Source of the DNA: Skeletonema tropicum
Lineage: Eukaryota > Bacillariophyta > Thalassiosirophyceae > Thalassiosirales > Thalassiosiraceae
Length of the DNA: 64,000 bases
Assembly: GCA_037178625.1 (NCBI GenBank)
Contig: CM074144.1
Location: forward strand, 1,116,001 to 1,180,000
Direction of reading: 5' to 3'
The position numbers were made by a program, and so were the translations under genes. Each line of letters opens with the position of its first letter. The stretch's first letter is position 1. Below the pieces are notes generated by a model that searched no databases, was not told the origin of the DNA, and was given only the letters and a program-made list of their open reading frames with translations. Shown piece by piece: positions 32,901-43,022 of the stretch.

Positions 32901-34864
32901 TTGAGGAGTGGGATGAAATATGGCCAAGCTTGAGACTGCGCAACGCTGCCAAGAATGCGAAGAAACTAATTCGTATGATCAATGCCGCAAAGCGACTCTC
33001 CTACAAGTCAGCTCCTGTCTACATGTACGGGCATCGAGTTCCCCGCAATCACGATGAAGCTATGGAGTTGGATAGGATCAACAAGAACAACAAGTGGCTT
33101 AAGAGTGAAGAATTGGAGAAGGAGCAGCTGTTCCAGTACAAGACGCTCAAGGACTATGGCCATAGATCGAAGGGTAGACCTCCTGAAGGATACAAGAGAA
33201 TCACTCTTCATTTTGTGTATGCGGTGAAGCATGACGGTCGATACAAGTCCCGAGTTGTTGCTGGAGGCCATCTCACCGATGCACCCGTTGAAAGTGTCTA
33301 CTCTGGTGTTGTTTCTCTCCGTGGGATTCGTTTCGTCATCTTTCTTGCAGAGCTAAATGGGCTACAAGTCTATCAGACGGATGTGGGAAATGCGTATCTC
33401 GAAGCATACACCAAGGAGAAGGTCTATGTTATTGCCGGTCCCGAATTCCAGAATCTTGAGGGGCATATCCTTGTTATTGTTAAGGCACTCTACGGACTCA
33501 AGAGTTCAGGTTTACGCTGGTATGAACGTTTTACTGACGTCCTGAGAGAGACGGGTTTCGTTCAGTGTCCCGCAGAGCCTGAGATTTGGATGCGAGCGCA
33601 TCGCAAGGATGGTTCTATTATTTGGCCCAGTGACAACAAGGATGAAGGTGGCAATGGTTCTTCCGCTAGCTCCACAAGACCTTCAACTACCTCCAAGTAC
33701 CCAGTTCCCACCAATGATGGTTCGTATTACGAGTACATTGCGACTTACGTGGATGACTTGACTATCGCATCTAGGGACGCGATGAAGATTACGGAAACGC
33801 TAGAAAAGAAGTACAAGTTCAAATTGATAGGAACCGAGCCTCTCAAATTCCTGCTTGGATGTGACTACTTCCGTGATGAAGATGGTGTTCTGTGTCAAGC
33901 TCCCAAGAAATACATCGAGAAGATGTCAGAGTCATATGAGCGTTTCTTTGGGGAGAAGCCGCCGCGTAAGGTATCATCACCGCTGGAGAAGGGAGATCAT
34001 CCTGAACTCGACGATTCAGATTTTCTGGATGAAAATGAGACGAGGATCTATCAGTCCATGATTGGCTCCGCTCAATGGGTAGTTTCTATCGGTCGTTTTG
34101 ACGTTGCTGTTCACATCATGACGCTTTCTAGTTTTCGAGCTCAACCAAGACGCGGTCATTTGGATAGAATCAAGAGGATCTATGCCTATCTCATCAAGAT
34201 GAAACATGCCGTCATTAGGTATCGAACTGACATGCCCGACGTTTCTGACTTCATCTTCCCTGAGTTTGATTGGTCCAACACACCATATGCAGGTGTTGCT
34301 GAGGAACTACCAACCAACCTACCACCAGCTAGAGGCATGGCACTTCTCATGACTACCTTCGTTGATGCCAATTTGGGACATGATGTTATATCTGGCAAGT
34401 CTGTCACTGGTGTACTTCATTTCTTCAACAAGACTCCTGTAGATTGGTTCTCCAAGAAACAAGGTACTGTTGAAACTGCAACTTTTGGATCTGAGAATTC
34501 TGCGGCAAGAACTGCCATCGAACAAATCAGGGCCAACAAATTAACCTTGCTTCAGTTAGGTGTTCCACTAGTCGGTCCTCCTATTCTTCTGGGAGACAAC
34601 AAGTCAGTTGTGAGCTCGGCCACATTGCCTCATCAGCAGTTACACAAGCGCCACCTCATGTTGTCCTATCACTTTGTCAGGGAAGCCGTTGCATCAGGAG
34701 AACTTCGTTTTGCGCATATCAATGGGGAGCACAATCCATCCGATGTATTGAGCAAGCACTGGGGATATCAAGTCGTATGGCCACTATTGCGACCACTTTT
34801 ATTTTGGAAAGGCGACACAATGGATATTATCAGAGAAAAGAAAAAGAAAACTGTCGAATCGTAG
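29968..34864 (+). CDS. Copia-2 Pol polyprotein (integrase, RT, RNase H)
   Basis: The frame is open from 29687, but codons before ~29968 are out of phase with Gag, so the native pol part starts near FRLKFEASLFPDRY. Numbering from 29687, the integrase has D600, D652 and E687 (D,D34E). An Arg/Ser-rich stretch follows, then a chromodomain-like segment (ILIEWESGEVTLEPVYN, ~1043), an RT with YVDD (D1356/D1357), and an RNase H with FVDANLGHD, SENSAARTA and GDNKSVV. I see no clear D-S/T-G protease triad before the integrase. The arrangement matches diatom CoDi-like elements that I know. The frame runs to a TAG 5 bp before the 3' LTR. Confidence 0.9.
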
Positions 34865-34869
34865 GGGAG

Positions 34870-35114
34870 TGACACAGGAAATGATATTTCGTGTATTTAC
34901 GGATTCTTACAGTTATGGTATGTTAGGGGTAACATACGGTCTATGTAGATAGAGATTGCGTTAGGAGCGATTCCATCGTTCTTCTCACAATAAAGGAAAG
35001 AAAAATAAACATAAAGACGTCGTTTGTCGACAACGTGCTGTCTTCTCCGTAGAAGAACACAACCTGCTATTACTACGCAACTCTCTTGTCCTGTATCATC
35101 TACAGTGATTAAGA
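34870..35114 (+). repeat. Copia-2 3' LTR
   Basis: This LTR is 245 bp long and identical to the 5' LTR except at two positions. It is followed at once by the target copy ctcct and then by Copia-1 gag on the other strand. Confidence 0.95.
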
Positions 35115-35414
35115 CTCCTGACCAATGCCTGGAAGGGTAGTAGCAAGGATGAATGTTGGATATGTTGCCTTCCAAGCAGCAACGGAGGAAAATGGTGTGA
35201 TGGCATAAAATTTGTATCCATGAGAGGCGGTCCAAGCCGCGTAGGTTTCAACTGTAGATTTTGAGACATCGTCGATCCATAGATGTTGTTGCGGATGGGT
35301 GGCTAATTCTTCGCCATTGACATGAAGCACTCCGCCTCCAGAGTGAGTGGTTCGGTCGACATCAGGCGTAGCATGAGGCCAAGTCATTGGCACGGCTGGA
35401 TCGGAGGAAGTCAT
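35115..35414 (-). CDS. Copia-1 Gag N-terminal part, cut off by Copia-2
   Basis: It starts MTSSDPAVPMTWPH at 35414 and runs in frame to the CTCCT target site at 35115-35119. The continuation in the same frame lies 6.8 kb away at 28279-28139 on the far side of Copia-2. The product includes HLWIDDVSKSTVETYAAWTA and is predicted to be the Gag N-terminus. Confidence 0.85.
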
Positions 35415-35540
35415 TGTAGGATATTTTGAGCTGGTACTGGTGGATAATCAGAATGGTTCGACTACCCCACAAAGGGGCAGAGGACGAGGCGAAGATGAAC
35501 GTGAACTGAACGCCAATTCAATAGTTCTCTCGCCTCTGGA

Positions 35541-35558
35541 CGTAATGGGCTCATAACC
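35541..35558 (-). promoter_or_regulatory. Copia-1 primer-binding site, half initiator-tRNA-Met type
   Basis: Directly inside the 5' LTR the element reads ggttatgagcccattacg. Its complement contains gggctcataacc, 12 bases identical to the anticodon stem-loop (CAU) of yeast-type initiator tRNA-Met. Drosophila copia and yeast Ty5 are known to prime from such an internal tRNA fragment rather than from the tRNA 3' end. Confidence 0.75.
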
Positions 35559-35705
35559 TGATGAACCAGCACAGCATCAATGTTGGTAAAATCGAATTAT
35601 AAGAGAGGTTTTAACTACGTTGAACAATGCTGGAAAGTGCCGATATCTTCCAACTTCAATGGAAGGATCGGTCTGGCAGTCGAGTCGAGTCGAGTCACAT
35701 CATCA
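35559..35705 (-). repeat. Copia-1 5' LTR
   Basis: A 147-bp LTR with 2 bp more than the other LTR (agagagg against agagg near 35604). It is followed by target copy acttt. Confidence 0.95.
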
Positions 35706-35784
35706 ACTTTAAGTATGGATCGCGCAGGCCCCGCCCGAACGATAGGTGGAACGAAGGTGGAAGTTTTGGCGATGGAGTCTGTGT

Positions 35785-35905
35785 GAAGTGTCTCGGAGTG
35801 TCTCGGATTGTGTCTCGGAAAGTCTCGGAAAGTCTCGGAAAGTCTCGGATTGTGTCTCGGAGCGACATGGAGTGTCTCGGAGTGTCTCGGAGTGACATGG
35901 AGCGT
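35785..35905. repeat. TCTCGGA minisatellite
   Basis: About ten units of (g/a)gtgtctcgga or aagtctcgga, then larger agtgacatgg variants. The equivalent in duplication copy 2 is at about 51200-51320, with the same length but a different order of unit types, which suggests unit exchange or gene conversion since duplication. Confidence 0.9.
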
Positions 35906-36007
35906 GACGCTGGAGTACCATGGAGCGTTGTGGAGCGAGTGGAGTGACTCTGACCCGATCTTGCTGTTTCGAACCAGTAGTTTTGAGTACCGTTTATTCC
36001 TGTTCGT

Positions 36008-36250
36008 TCAGCTTGAACCAATGGTTTTAAATAATTTTTGACCGTCGAGTCTTGACATAGTCACTGGAGAGTAGCCCAATTTGGATAGGCAATTACTGGC
36101 TTTCTCTATGCATTCATCGGGTGAACCCGTGAAATCATCAACAATAGAACCTGAAGCATCTGCAGGTGAGATAGTATGGTGATCATCGGCCATGATAGTA
36201 TTTTTTGTAGTGTAGTTGGAAATAATGATGTTGACCCCGCACGTAGCCAT
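36008..36250 (-). CDS. hypothetical ORF in the duplicated segment, copy 1 (80 aa)
   Basis: A small frame including DASGSIVDDFTGSPDECIEKA, which looks protein-like. It is not recognised and is probably another gene fragment, since the segment carries several. The copy 2 equivalent is 51423-51665. Between here and 36950 only short frames occur; the one at 36288-36488 (minus) is very hydrophobic and may be chance. Confidence 0.3.
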   Translation of the reverse strand: MATCGVNIIISNYTTKNTIMADDHHTISPADASGSIVDDFTGSPDECIEKASNCLSKLGYSPVTMSRLDGQKLFKTIGSS

Positions 36251-36959
36251 GATGAGTGGTGAATGATGAATGATAGGATTTCGTCTGTCATCTACTGCAC
36301 TTTTTCTCTAGAGAGAGCAGAATAACCAGAAATATCCATTCATAGACGGTGATCAGAAGAAGAAGGAATATGTAGCTGAAAAACAGTGGTAGAAAGAATA
36401 TAAGTTGATGGAAATTTGCTAGGTAAGGAAATAATAAGTTGATGATGTGGAGAATAAAAGTCACTGCATCAAGTACAAAGGCCATCAATCATTACTGCAA
36501 CATAACATAACCTATTCTTAATGGTTTACATGAAAATCAGCTTCTAAATGATGCCCTGAGATCCAACATTTCTCTGACAGTAGCGTCTCCAACAACTCTG
36601 CGGATGAAAGTAAGCTGGGAGAAGACTCGCAGTGGCCTTTGGCTTTGCATCATCGCTGCATTCAGATCCGCCGTCACTGCCGTTGCCACTTGAAGTTTTT
36701 GTCATGGTTGCAGTACTGGGGAGGACTATTGGCTAGTCTCCATGCTTTATTCTTTCATGGTCATTCATCTCACAATTATCAAGTCGGAGCAGGCTTGTGG
36801 CTTTCCTTCCGGAATGAAGTGGGGAAGTCCGCTCTAAATTAGAGTTTCTCTTTTCTCTGGCATCCCTCGCGGGCAGCCCCGAAAAGTCATCCAGAATAAA
36901 TGTGGCTGGACCGTTCAGATATCTTTCGGATATTTCGGCCACCCCCCAGGATATGTGGC

Positions 36960-37540
36960 CATGGGGTTAGTGGTGTCTCACGTGTACCGCTTGAGCCTGC
37001 GGTAGCTTATGCTGGAGATATTGTAACATTGGCAGGAATACCAGAAACAATGAAGGTTGGAGATACGTTGACATCCACTGACAATCAAGTTCCTAATGCA
37101 ATTGACACTCCACCGTTGGCACCACCCACGTTGTCTTGTTTATTTGGGGCGAACAACGGCCCCCTTGCGGGCAGGGAAGGTACAATTGTAGCGAGTAGTC
37201 GAGTTCGAGCACGTTTGATCAATGGAACGGACAACAATGTCACCCTTACAGTTGAACTTTGTGAAGCTGATGCAGAGAAAACTGTTGTATTTGGGTGTGG
37301 GGAGCTCCAGATTGGTATCCTTGTCGAGCAGATGAGGCGTGAAGGATATGAAATGATCATTACTCCGCCGCAGATCATAACTTCGACATGTCCAACAACT
37401 GGTGAAAAGCTTGAACCGTACAAAGAAGTTGTGGTCGATGTCGACTCTGAGTACTCAGGAACAGTAGTAAATGCGTTGACTGGTTCACGAAAGGGTGTCT
37501 TGGTAGAGATGGTTGATGATGCTCAAGGGAAAGCGAGGCT
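36960..37540 (+). pseudogene. TypA/BipA translational GTPase fragment, copy 1
   Basis: Inside a 264-codon frame (36900-37694), residues ~21-213 match TypA/BipA: AYAGDIVTLAG, then GCGELQIGILVEQMRREGYE (compare the family GRGELHLSVLIENMRREGFE), TTGEKLEPYKEVVVDV and GSRKGVLVEMVDDAQGKARL. This is the domain II end plus domain III and the start of the BipA-type C-terminal part. The GTP-binding G domain is missing, and the frame is cut at 37540 by antisense sequence of another gene. It is a captured piece, not a working GTPase. Its immediate neighbours are fragments of two other genes. Confidence 0.85.
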
Positions 37541-37544
37541 TAAG

Positions 37545-37740
37545 CATTGGACCACCCATGGGGCCTCTCATCATTCCCGGTTGGGGCATTTCCACGACCT
37601 CCACGGCCCTGGTTATGCTGATGAGCCTCCAACTGTGCCCTACGGACATGACGACGCTGCGCCAAGGCAACAAAGATGGGCTTTCCAGCAATAAGCTTTC
37701 CATTCATCTCATTCACTGCACGAGTCGCATCCTCCATCCT
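37545..37740 (-). pseudogene. poly(A)-binding protein RRM4 fragment, copy 1
   Basis: The minus frame 37540-37782 contains [20 protein letters not shown] and [16 protein letters not shown], the C-terminal half of the fourth RRM of PABP. Yeast Pab1 has the equivalent [20 protein letters not shown]. A Gly-rich linker follows. The other RRMs and the MLLE domain are absent. The fragment abuts the BipA fragment in opposite orientation, which indicates shuffling of captured gene pieces. Confidence 0.85.
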
Positions 37741-37970
37741 CAGGAGAAGAGTAGCAAACGAGTCCAAATCCACGAGACACACTTCAGATTTGCGTTGAGA
37801 TTGGAAAGGATGGCGAGTGGTTGTGGATGGTAGCCTCCCCTTGATATGGCTACGCCTGTGCGGGCCAGGCCGTAGTCTACGTCGATAGAGCGAAGAGTGG
37901 AGAAGGCATCAGCTGGTACTTGTGGAGATGATGACCTCTTCAACTGGATATCCTGTCGCAACCCAATCAT
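37740..37970 (-). pseudogene. YqgF/RuvX-like nuclease fragment, copy 1
   Basis: A frame of 76 codons whose core [20 protein letters not shown] matches the N-terminal motif of the YqgF/RuvX Holliday-junction resolvase-like family (D-x-G-x3-R-x-GVA-S), followed by HPQPLAIL. The catalytic C-terminal acidic residues are absent. It continues directly into the PABP fragment, so this is the third captured gene piece in about 1 kb. An organelle-targeted host protein is a likely source, by inference. Confidence 0.7.
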
Positions 37971-38389
37971 CTTCTCTGTTGGTTATTCTCTCGTCGTCTC
38001 ATAAATCAGTTCATCACTGACGCAGTGGCAGATAGTAGTTGAAATGTCCAGAGTCTAGACCCTCATCCTCCTCTTCCTCGTGGACAAAAAGAACTTCCAA
38101 CGGGAAGTCTTCGTCGTATAGATCGGAGAATCAAAGATGTAGTGTCCATTGGTCTGGTCCTACAATCAGTATGGGAGGCAAGAGGAGGCTCAGTTAGGAG
38201 TTGATTTAATTTAGTATGCATCTACATCAAAAACGTCACATAAGTTCTTCGCTCTTCCAAAGAGAGAGGAACTTTTCGTATCAATTAAGCAATAAGACAC
38301 CTCTCCAAGAGGATAGTCTATTTGAGTGGTTGTCCAGTCAAGTCGCAGTGTCCCCAAGATAAAATCCCTGAGGAACTCTCTCTCTCTTT

Positions 38390-41300
38390 TCAACCTTCCG
38401 CAAGGGCTTGAATGGCTGTCCTTAGATCGTTGCGGTCGTTTTCTGCTACGTCAAACAAATACAATTTTGGAATGGGGTCTTCTTCGGTTGTAGCAAATAC
38501 CGTCGGACGACCTTGTATTTCTTGATACTCTAGCCCAGCTGCAACTGTAGCACAGAAAAGAATGGCCTTATTTGAAATATTGCGAACCGTCAATGTCTTA
38601 TCGGAAATGGAAAGCTCTCCACGAACTTTGTGAGCTTTCAATTCTCCAGAAGAATTTTTGTATGTGTATGATCCAAGACAGTAATTCCACTCTTGTTTCT
38701 CTTTGTCAAACACACATACCTCTGCTTCTTGTAGCTTTAGCTCAGGTCGCCGGCCCTTATTATCATATTGAGCTTGAGTGGCATCAAAATCGACGGCATC
38801 ATGGCCAAGACTCGTTTCCGTGCTTTCAGTTTCATTGACTTTTATGAAAGTTTAAAACAAAAGTAAAAGTTAGCGTTTGTCCATGGTTAGCGTAAAGTAC
38901 AAAGATCAAATCAATCTTATACTTTGGCAAAATATAGCAATTGATTTATTCAGCACTGTTCTTACCTTCCACCTCTACTCCCTGAAAATAATTTGTTAAA
39001 ATATCCGCGCTCTTGTTACTTACTTCATCACTACCATCTGTGTTCAATTGTTCAAGACGATCAATCAAGCCTTTGATTTCAAAACCCAATGTAGCATACT
39101 TGTTGTTGTTGTCGTGACCAATACTGAGCACACTATCAAGATCTGTGAGTGCCTCTAGAATCTGAGACTCATTAGAGCCCTCATCGAGAAGTAGCTTTGC
39201 GACATCAGTCAATCGATCGGTTGCCCTCTTTTCTTCGCCGCCACCATCGTCTTTAGCTTCAGTTGCCGAAATGGTTTTGTTGGTCTCCGCGAATTCACGG
39301 CTACCCTTTACGAGATTACTGCTGGCATCAGCATTGGCAGCGGCATCACCCTGATCGGTCCCAACAGCTGCAGTAGCAGTAGCTGCTGCAGTGTTTGAAA
39401 CAACAGAGTTGATTCCAGTTTCACCAATAATCTTCGTAATTCCACCTGAATCTCCCTGTCTTCCATCCAACTTTTCCTCTCTGTCCCGAGGAGAAATCAC
39501 TTCTTGAGGAGTCTCTTTGGACAAGCCATATTCAGGACTAAGCGCTTTTACGGGGGAATCGAAGAGAGGACTAAGTGTGTTGACTGCTGAGAGCAAGCAA
39601 GCAAGACAACATTAGATGAATTGGTGAGTTTGTGTCGAGATAAAGTCATCTGTTGCCGTTGACTTACCATCAGCAGAGTCGTCATTTTGTTCAAAGTCGG
39701 AGGACATGTTCTGCTCCTCACTCACAACCGCAGTCACATCAGGAACGGAGTTGGCTGGGGAATCGAAAAGTACGCGGATTTCATTGCCTGGATTCAGCAG
39801 TTTTAGAAAGAAATGAGGAGTTCGTGTTAGTACCATACTTACCTGCGCCAAAAGTATGTTCACAATCATCATTTCATTTCACACGTCGTACCTTTTGACG
39901 CCACACCAATATTGTCGTTCTGCGCGTTTCCATTGGTAGTCGTTTCTGCATTGCCATAAAAGAGAGAAACAAGAAATGGAATGAGTGGTTGTGCGAAGAT
40001 ATATATGTATGTACAACTCAAAACATCAAATACATTACTCACCGATATCAGTACCAATGGTAAGAGTTGGAGGGGTGTCGAAAATGTTGTCCCTCCTCTG
40101 AAGAGGATCAGAGTTGCGGCCCGGGAGGCCTTTCGAAGCCTTCATTTCTTTTCGAGCAGTACAAAATAAGTGTTGCAGCAAACCTAGTTCTTTCTTCTGT
40201 GTAGCCATTTCTTTCTTTTGCGTAGCCACTTCCGCCTCGGTTGCTTTGATTCGTTGGTCGTGCTGAACGATTGTAGCACCCTGTGCATTTTGATTTTGTT
40301 GCAAGTCAGCAATTTGTTTGCCGTGTTGATCTAAATTCCTACGAACGAGTACATTAGTCTCTTGCTGTGCCTGAACCGTCTGATGCAGTGCCTGGTTAGT
40401 CTGATGCTGTGCCTGGTTAGTCTGATGCTGTGCCTGGTTAGTCTGATGCTGTGCCTGGGTACTAGTCAACAACGCACGAACTGCTTTATCAAGGGAGGAG
40501 GTAGCGACTTGATTACGTTGGTGAAGATCCTGGTTCGGCCTGGCAGGAGTGATGCAGCTGGCATTAGGATGAGGCTGATCCACTTCCTCCTCCTCCTCCA
40601 ATGTAGACTTAGCAGCCGAAGGGGGGGGCACTTGTTGGTTCCTCAATCTGATGATTTCTCGTTGTAGACCCTTTTTGGTCATTGATGTCACATAAGCATT
40701 ATCATCCAACCTGCGCAATTCAACCCGTAGCTGAATTTCAGTAGTATCTTTGTCGAAAACCCATTCATCAGATTTGTCTTCGTAATTTCCCTGAGAAAAT
40801 GATATAGATCAGTGAGTGTGAGCTAGCTGCAAGGAAAGAGGGAGACAAATCATGAATTCAACAACTTACCATTGCCTGCTGGAGGTTAATTACAAGAGTC
40901 TCTCTTTTCGTTTGGCGTGTATTTTTATGAATGTGACCAATTTTTTCCTCAACCTTAGTCTTGATTTCATCACACGAAAGGTGCAAGAAATATTCCTTGT
41001 CATCTTCCATTGCTTCCTTAATAATTCCTGCTAGCGCAGCTTTATTAGTGTTATTTACGTCGTCTAGAAGATACCCCCTTTTTTCCAAGTGATACATGAC
41101 GAGTTGATCTTTGGGGACGTTCTTCTTCTTTAGCTCCTCCAAACTTTTCCCCTCGACCTCAGACAATTTGAAATGCTTCAAAGCAACATTTTTCTATCAG
41201 ATGATGACGCAAGAGACAAGAGACGAAAAAGATAACATGAAATACACACTCCATTTACAATGATTTGTTTGAGCTTCTTCACGAGAGTGTTTGTCTTCCC

Positions 41301-41660
41301 CTTTGTGTCAAAATTAAATACACGGAGAATATTCTTGATGACATCATCTCCTACTGTGCTGAAATCAAAATGTTCTGGGAACAACTCGCGCAGCTTGGCT
41401 AGAACCTTTCGGACACGGTCAGGGTCATTTTCTTCTAAGTCATTGATTGTTTGGGTGATTTCGTTGATTTTGGCAGATGCGTCGGTCCCTGGCTGAGGAT
41501 CGGCTCCGGATTTGGTGCTCCTGTTGCGTCGGTTGGAAGGCGTGATTTCGGTGATTTTGGCAGATGCGTCGGTCCCCGGCTGAGGATCGGCTCCGGATTT
41601 GGTGCTCCTGTTGCGCCGGTTGGAAGGCATGTTTGTTCGATGATAACTGTTGGATGCCAC
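38390..41660 (-). CDS. seven-exon gene of unknown function, duplication copy 1
   Basis: Exons (minus): 41660-41250, 41193-40870, 40790-40043, 39945-39892, 39787-39668, 39586-38966 and 38838-38390. All six GT-AG introns (56, 79, 97, 104, 81 and 127 bp) preserve frame. The product has a 30-residue tandem duplication at the N-terminus (SNRRNRSTKSGADPQPG twice), a Gln/Ala coiled coil with four QAQHQTN-type repeats, two LFDSP motifs (exons 5 and 6), and a C-terminal ~110-residue domain (VCVFDKEKQEWNYCLGSYTY onward) that could be PH- or RanBD-like, though I am not sure. The start may be the second Met (41630). A possible extra C-terminal frame follows the stop (38393-38211), but it is out of phase. 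Conserved splice sites suggest a real gene. Confidence 0.7.
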
Positions 41661-42084
41661 CGCTTGTTTGCGTGGAAGAGAGTCCTACTTATGGTTGCTG
41701 AACGATGAACGATAGTTCACTTTGGATGTCGTTGTGTGTTGTGTGTGTTGTGCCTCGGCGTTGCTGTTGCACTTATGGCGAGAGCGCCGGCCGCCGAGCG
41801 AGGTGAATCCAGCAGCTGCGGCAGCGAGCGCATCTTTAGCGGCAAGTCATGCAACGAGAAAGCTGTTTTTCGGAGCTATCTAGCGCAGCCCACAGCTGCC
41901 GCAGGGCGCAGAGCTATCTTGTGTACATCCTGCCGGCAACTGGTCACTATGTGAGCAACTGGTCACTTCAGGGCGCAGCGCTATCTTACATCATGCTATG
42001 GAGTAGCATCATACTTCTTATTGCCATCAACACCTCCGATAGCTTATCCATCTGCGCTGCCGCCCGGTGACGACGGCAGGGCAC

Positions 42085-42544
42085 GTAGGGAGCGCGGGAA
42101 AGCGGGCTGCATCCCGATTTTTATGCCGATAAATGCTCCCTTTTCTGATAATACCTAATGTAAAGTAATCCAATAAGATTCAACGCATACCATTGATCGC
42201 CAAAAATTGATTTGCCGCTCGGCATTACGGTTACGCCGATTAACGCCGAATAAGCATTACGGTTACGCCGAGTAATGCCGAGCGGCTCATGATGTGCGCA
42301 TATCATAATGCCGAGTGACGCCGAGTAATTCCGAGTAGTGCCGCTCGGCATAGTAGTTATGCCGAGTAACGCCGAGTAACGCCGAGTAAAGCAGGCGGCG
42401 TAACCGTTATGCCGAGCGGCACAATATTTGGCGATATGCGTTGAATTTCTTAAAAATGGGAAACTTGACATTTGACACTTTCGCTTTTAATGCCGGATGA
42501 TTCCGAGTAAAAGTACGCAAGCCCCCTTTCCCGCGCTCCCTGTA
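42085..42544. mobile_element. 454-bp MITE with 3-bp target duplication
   Basis: The element is 42088-42541. Its ends are gggagcgcgggaaagcgggct and the inverse of gggagcgcgggaaagggggct, differing at one position. It is flanked by GTA (42085-42087 and 42542-42544). Duplication copy 2 has the empty site gggcacgtaaaagaattc at 57492-57509. The interior has a second long inverted repeat (caacgcata...gccgctcggcat-acggttacgccg) and many gccgagtaa/gccgagcggc motifs. There is no coding frame. A 3-bp target duplication is known for PIF/Harbinger-like elements; the assignment is inference. Confidence 0.9.
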
Positions 42545-42630
42545 AAAGAATTCTGGTTGAACGTGATGTCCAAGCTTCGACTGAGTCGAGCGTAGGCTTA
42601 TTCCGGAAATCTGAGGAGCTCCAACATAGA

Positions 42631-43022
42631 TAAGTAACTCGTGTTAATTGTACGCGTGGGCAGACCCGTCCATCCCACGCAAGAGATGTTGACCGGTATT
42701 TGCAAAATCTCATTTCACGACTTTCACTTCAGGAATAGGCTGTCTTATTCCCACGCAAGAGATGTTGACCGGTATTTGCAAAATCTCATTTCACGACTTT
42801 CAATTACATAGGAATATGATGGCCTTATTCCATCAGGAATAGTCCATCCTATTCCATCGAAAACCTAAAATTATTACGTTGGACAACTTCATAATTTAAA
42901 AAAAAATACAATAGAGAACTCAATAAGTATTAGAGGGTACTATTTCTTCATTGAAGGAATAATAATTCACCCGAGAGTCAACTTTGTGTGTCAAGATAAT
43001 CTTGGTGTATGTACCTGATGTC
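42631..43022. repeat. 392-bp tandem unit 1 (empty-site copy)
   Basis: From taagtaactcg to gtacctgatgtc. The second unit begins at 43023 and is interrupted by a DNA transposon after 43200, resuming at 47014-47226. Within each unit a 53-bp block (cccacgcaagagatgttgac...) is itself repeated 76 bp apart (42674 and 42750). Pairs of ggaata and tattcc form three short hairpins at 42732-42751, 42811-42831 and 42836-42855. Confidence 0.95.

Larger units (their letters stand above)
28280..35114 (+). mobile_element. Copia-2, Ty1/copia element nested in Copia-1 gag
   Basis: The 245-bp LTRs at 28280-28524 and 34870-35114 differ at two positions that I can see. The target-site duplication is CTCCT at 28275-28279 and 35115-35119. 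Removing the element and one CTCCT restores an open Copia-1 gag frame (minus strand, ...PGIGQ|EQSPIPP...). It is therefore younger than Copia-1. The LTRs start TG but end GA rather than CA, and this boundary is fixed by both the LTR identity and the target duplication. A purine-rich tract (gtaggggag) precedes the 3' LTR. Confidence 0.95.
21900..35705 (-). mobile_element. Copia-1, Ty1/copia LTR retrotransposon (interrupted)
   Basis: LTRs are 21900-22044 (3') and 35559-35705 (5'). In element orientation they start TGATGATGTG and end GGTTCATCA, canonical TG...CA. They differ by one 2-bp indel and no substitution that I can see, so the insertion is young. The target-site duplication is ACTTT at 21895-21899 and 35706-35710, and the empty site is at 51122-51126. 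A polypurine tract (aggggggtg) abuts the 3' LTR at about 22045-22052, and a primer-binding site lies at 35541-35558. One gag-pol coding region runs from 35414 to 22113, broken by the nested Copia-2 and possibly by an intron at 28055-28138. Confidence 0.95.
21645..42569. repeat. segmental duplication copy 1 (with nested insertions)
   Basis: Bases 21645-21899 match 50872-51126 (offset 29227), and 35706-42569 match 51122-57525 (offset 15416 falling to 15413, then shifting by the MITE length). Everything in between (21900-35705 plus one 5-bp target copy) and 42088-42541 plus a 3-bp target copy is absent from the other copy. Copy 1 thus equals copy 2 plus one Copia insertion that itself contains a second Copia, plus one MITE. 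Visible differences elsewhere are few point changes and short indels. Confidence 0.95.

Noticed and set aside
22113..34864. Ty3/gypsy or DIRS classification of the two retroelements
   Set aside because: Integrase precedes reverse transcriptase in both, which is the Ty1/copia order, and no tyrosine recombinase is present.
35695..36021. Minus-strand frame rich in Arg, Asp, Thr and Ser over the TCTCGGA repeat
   Set aside because: It is produced by the minisatellite itself; the second copy has a different unit order and thus a different peptide.
36900..37694. Complete BipA/TypA gene
   Set aside because: The G domain and the true C-terminus are missing, and the frame ends in antisense sequence of a PABP gene.
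38572..38838. Plus-strand frames opposite the seven-exon gene (also 40362-40667, 41451-41708)
   Set aside because: They mirror the minus-strand exons, whose six introns splice in phase; the plus frames lack domain or splice support.
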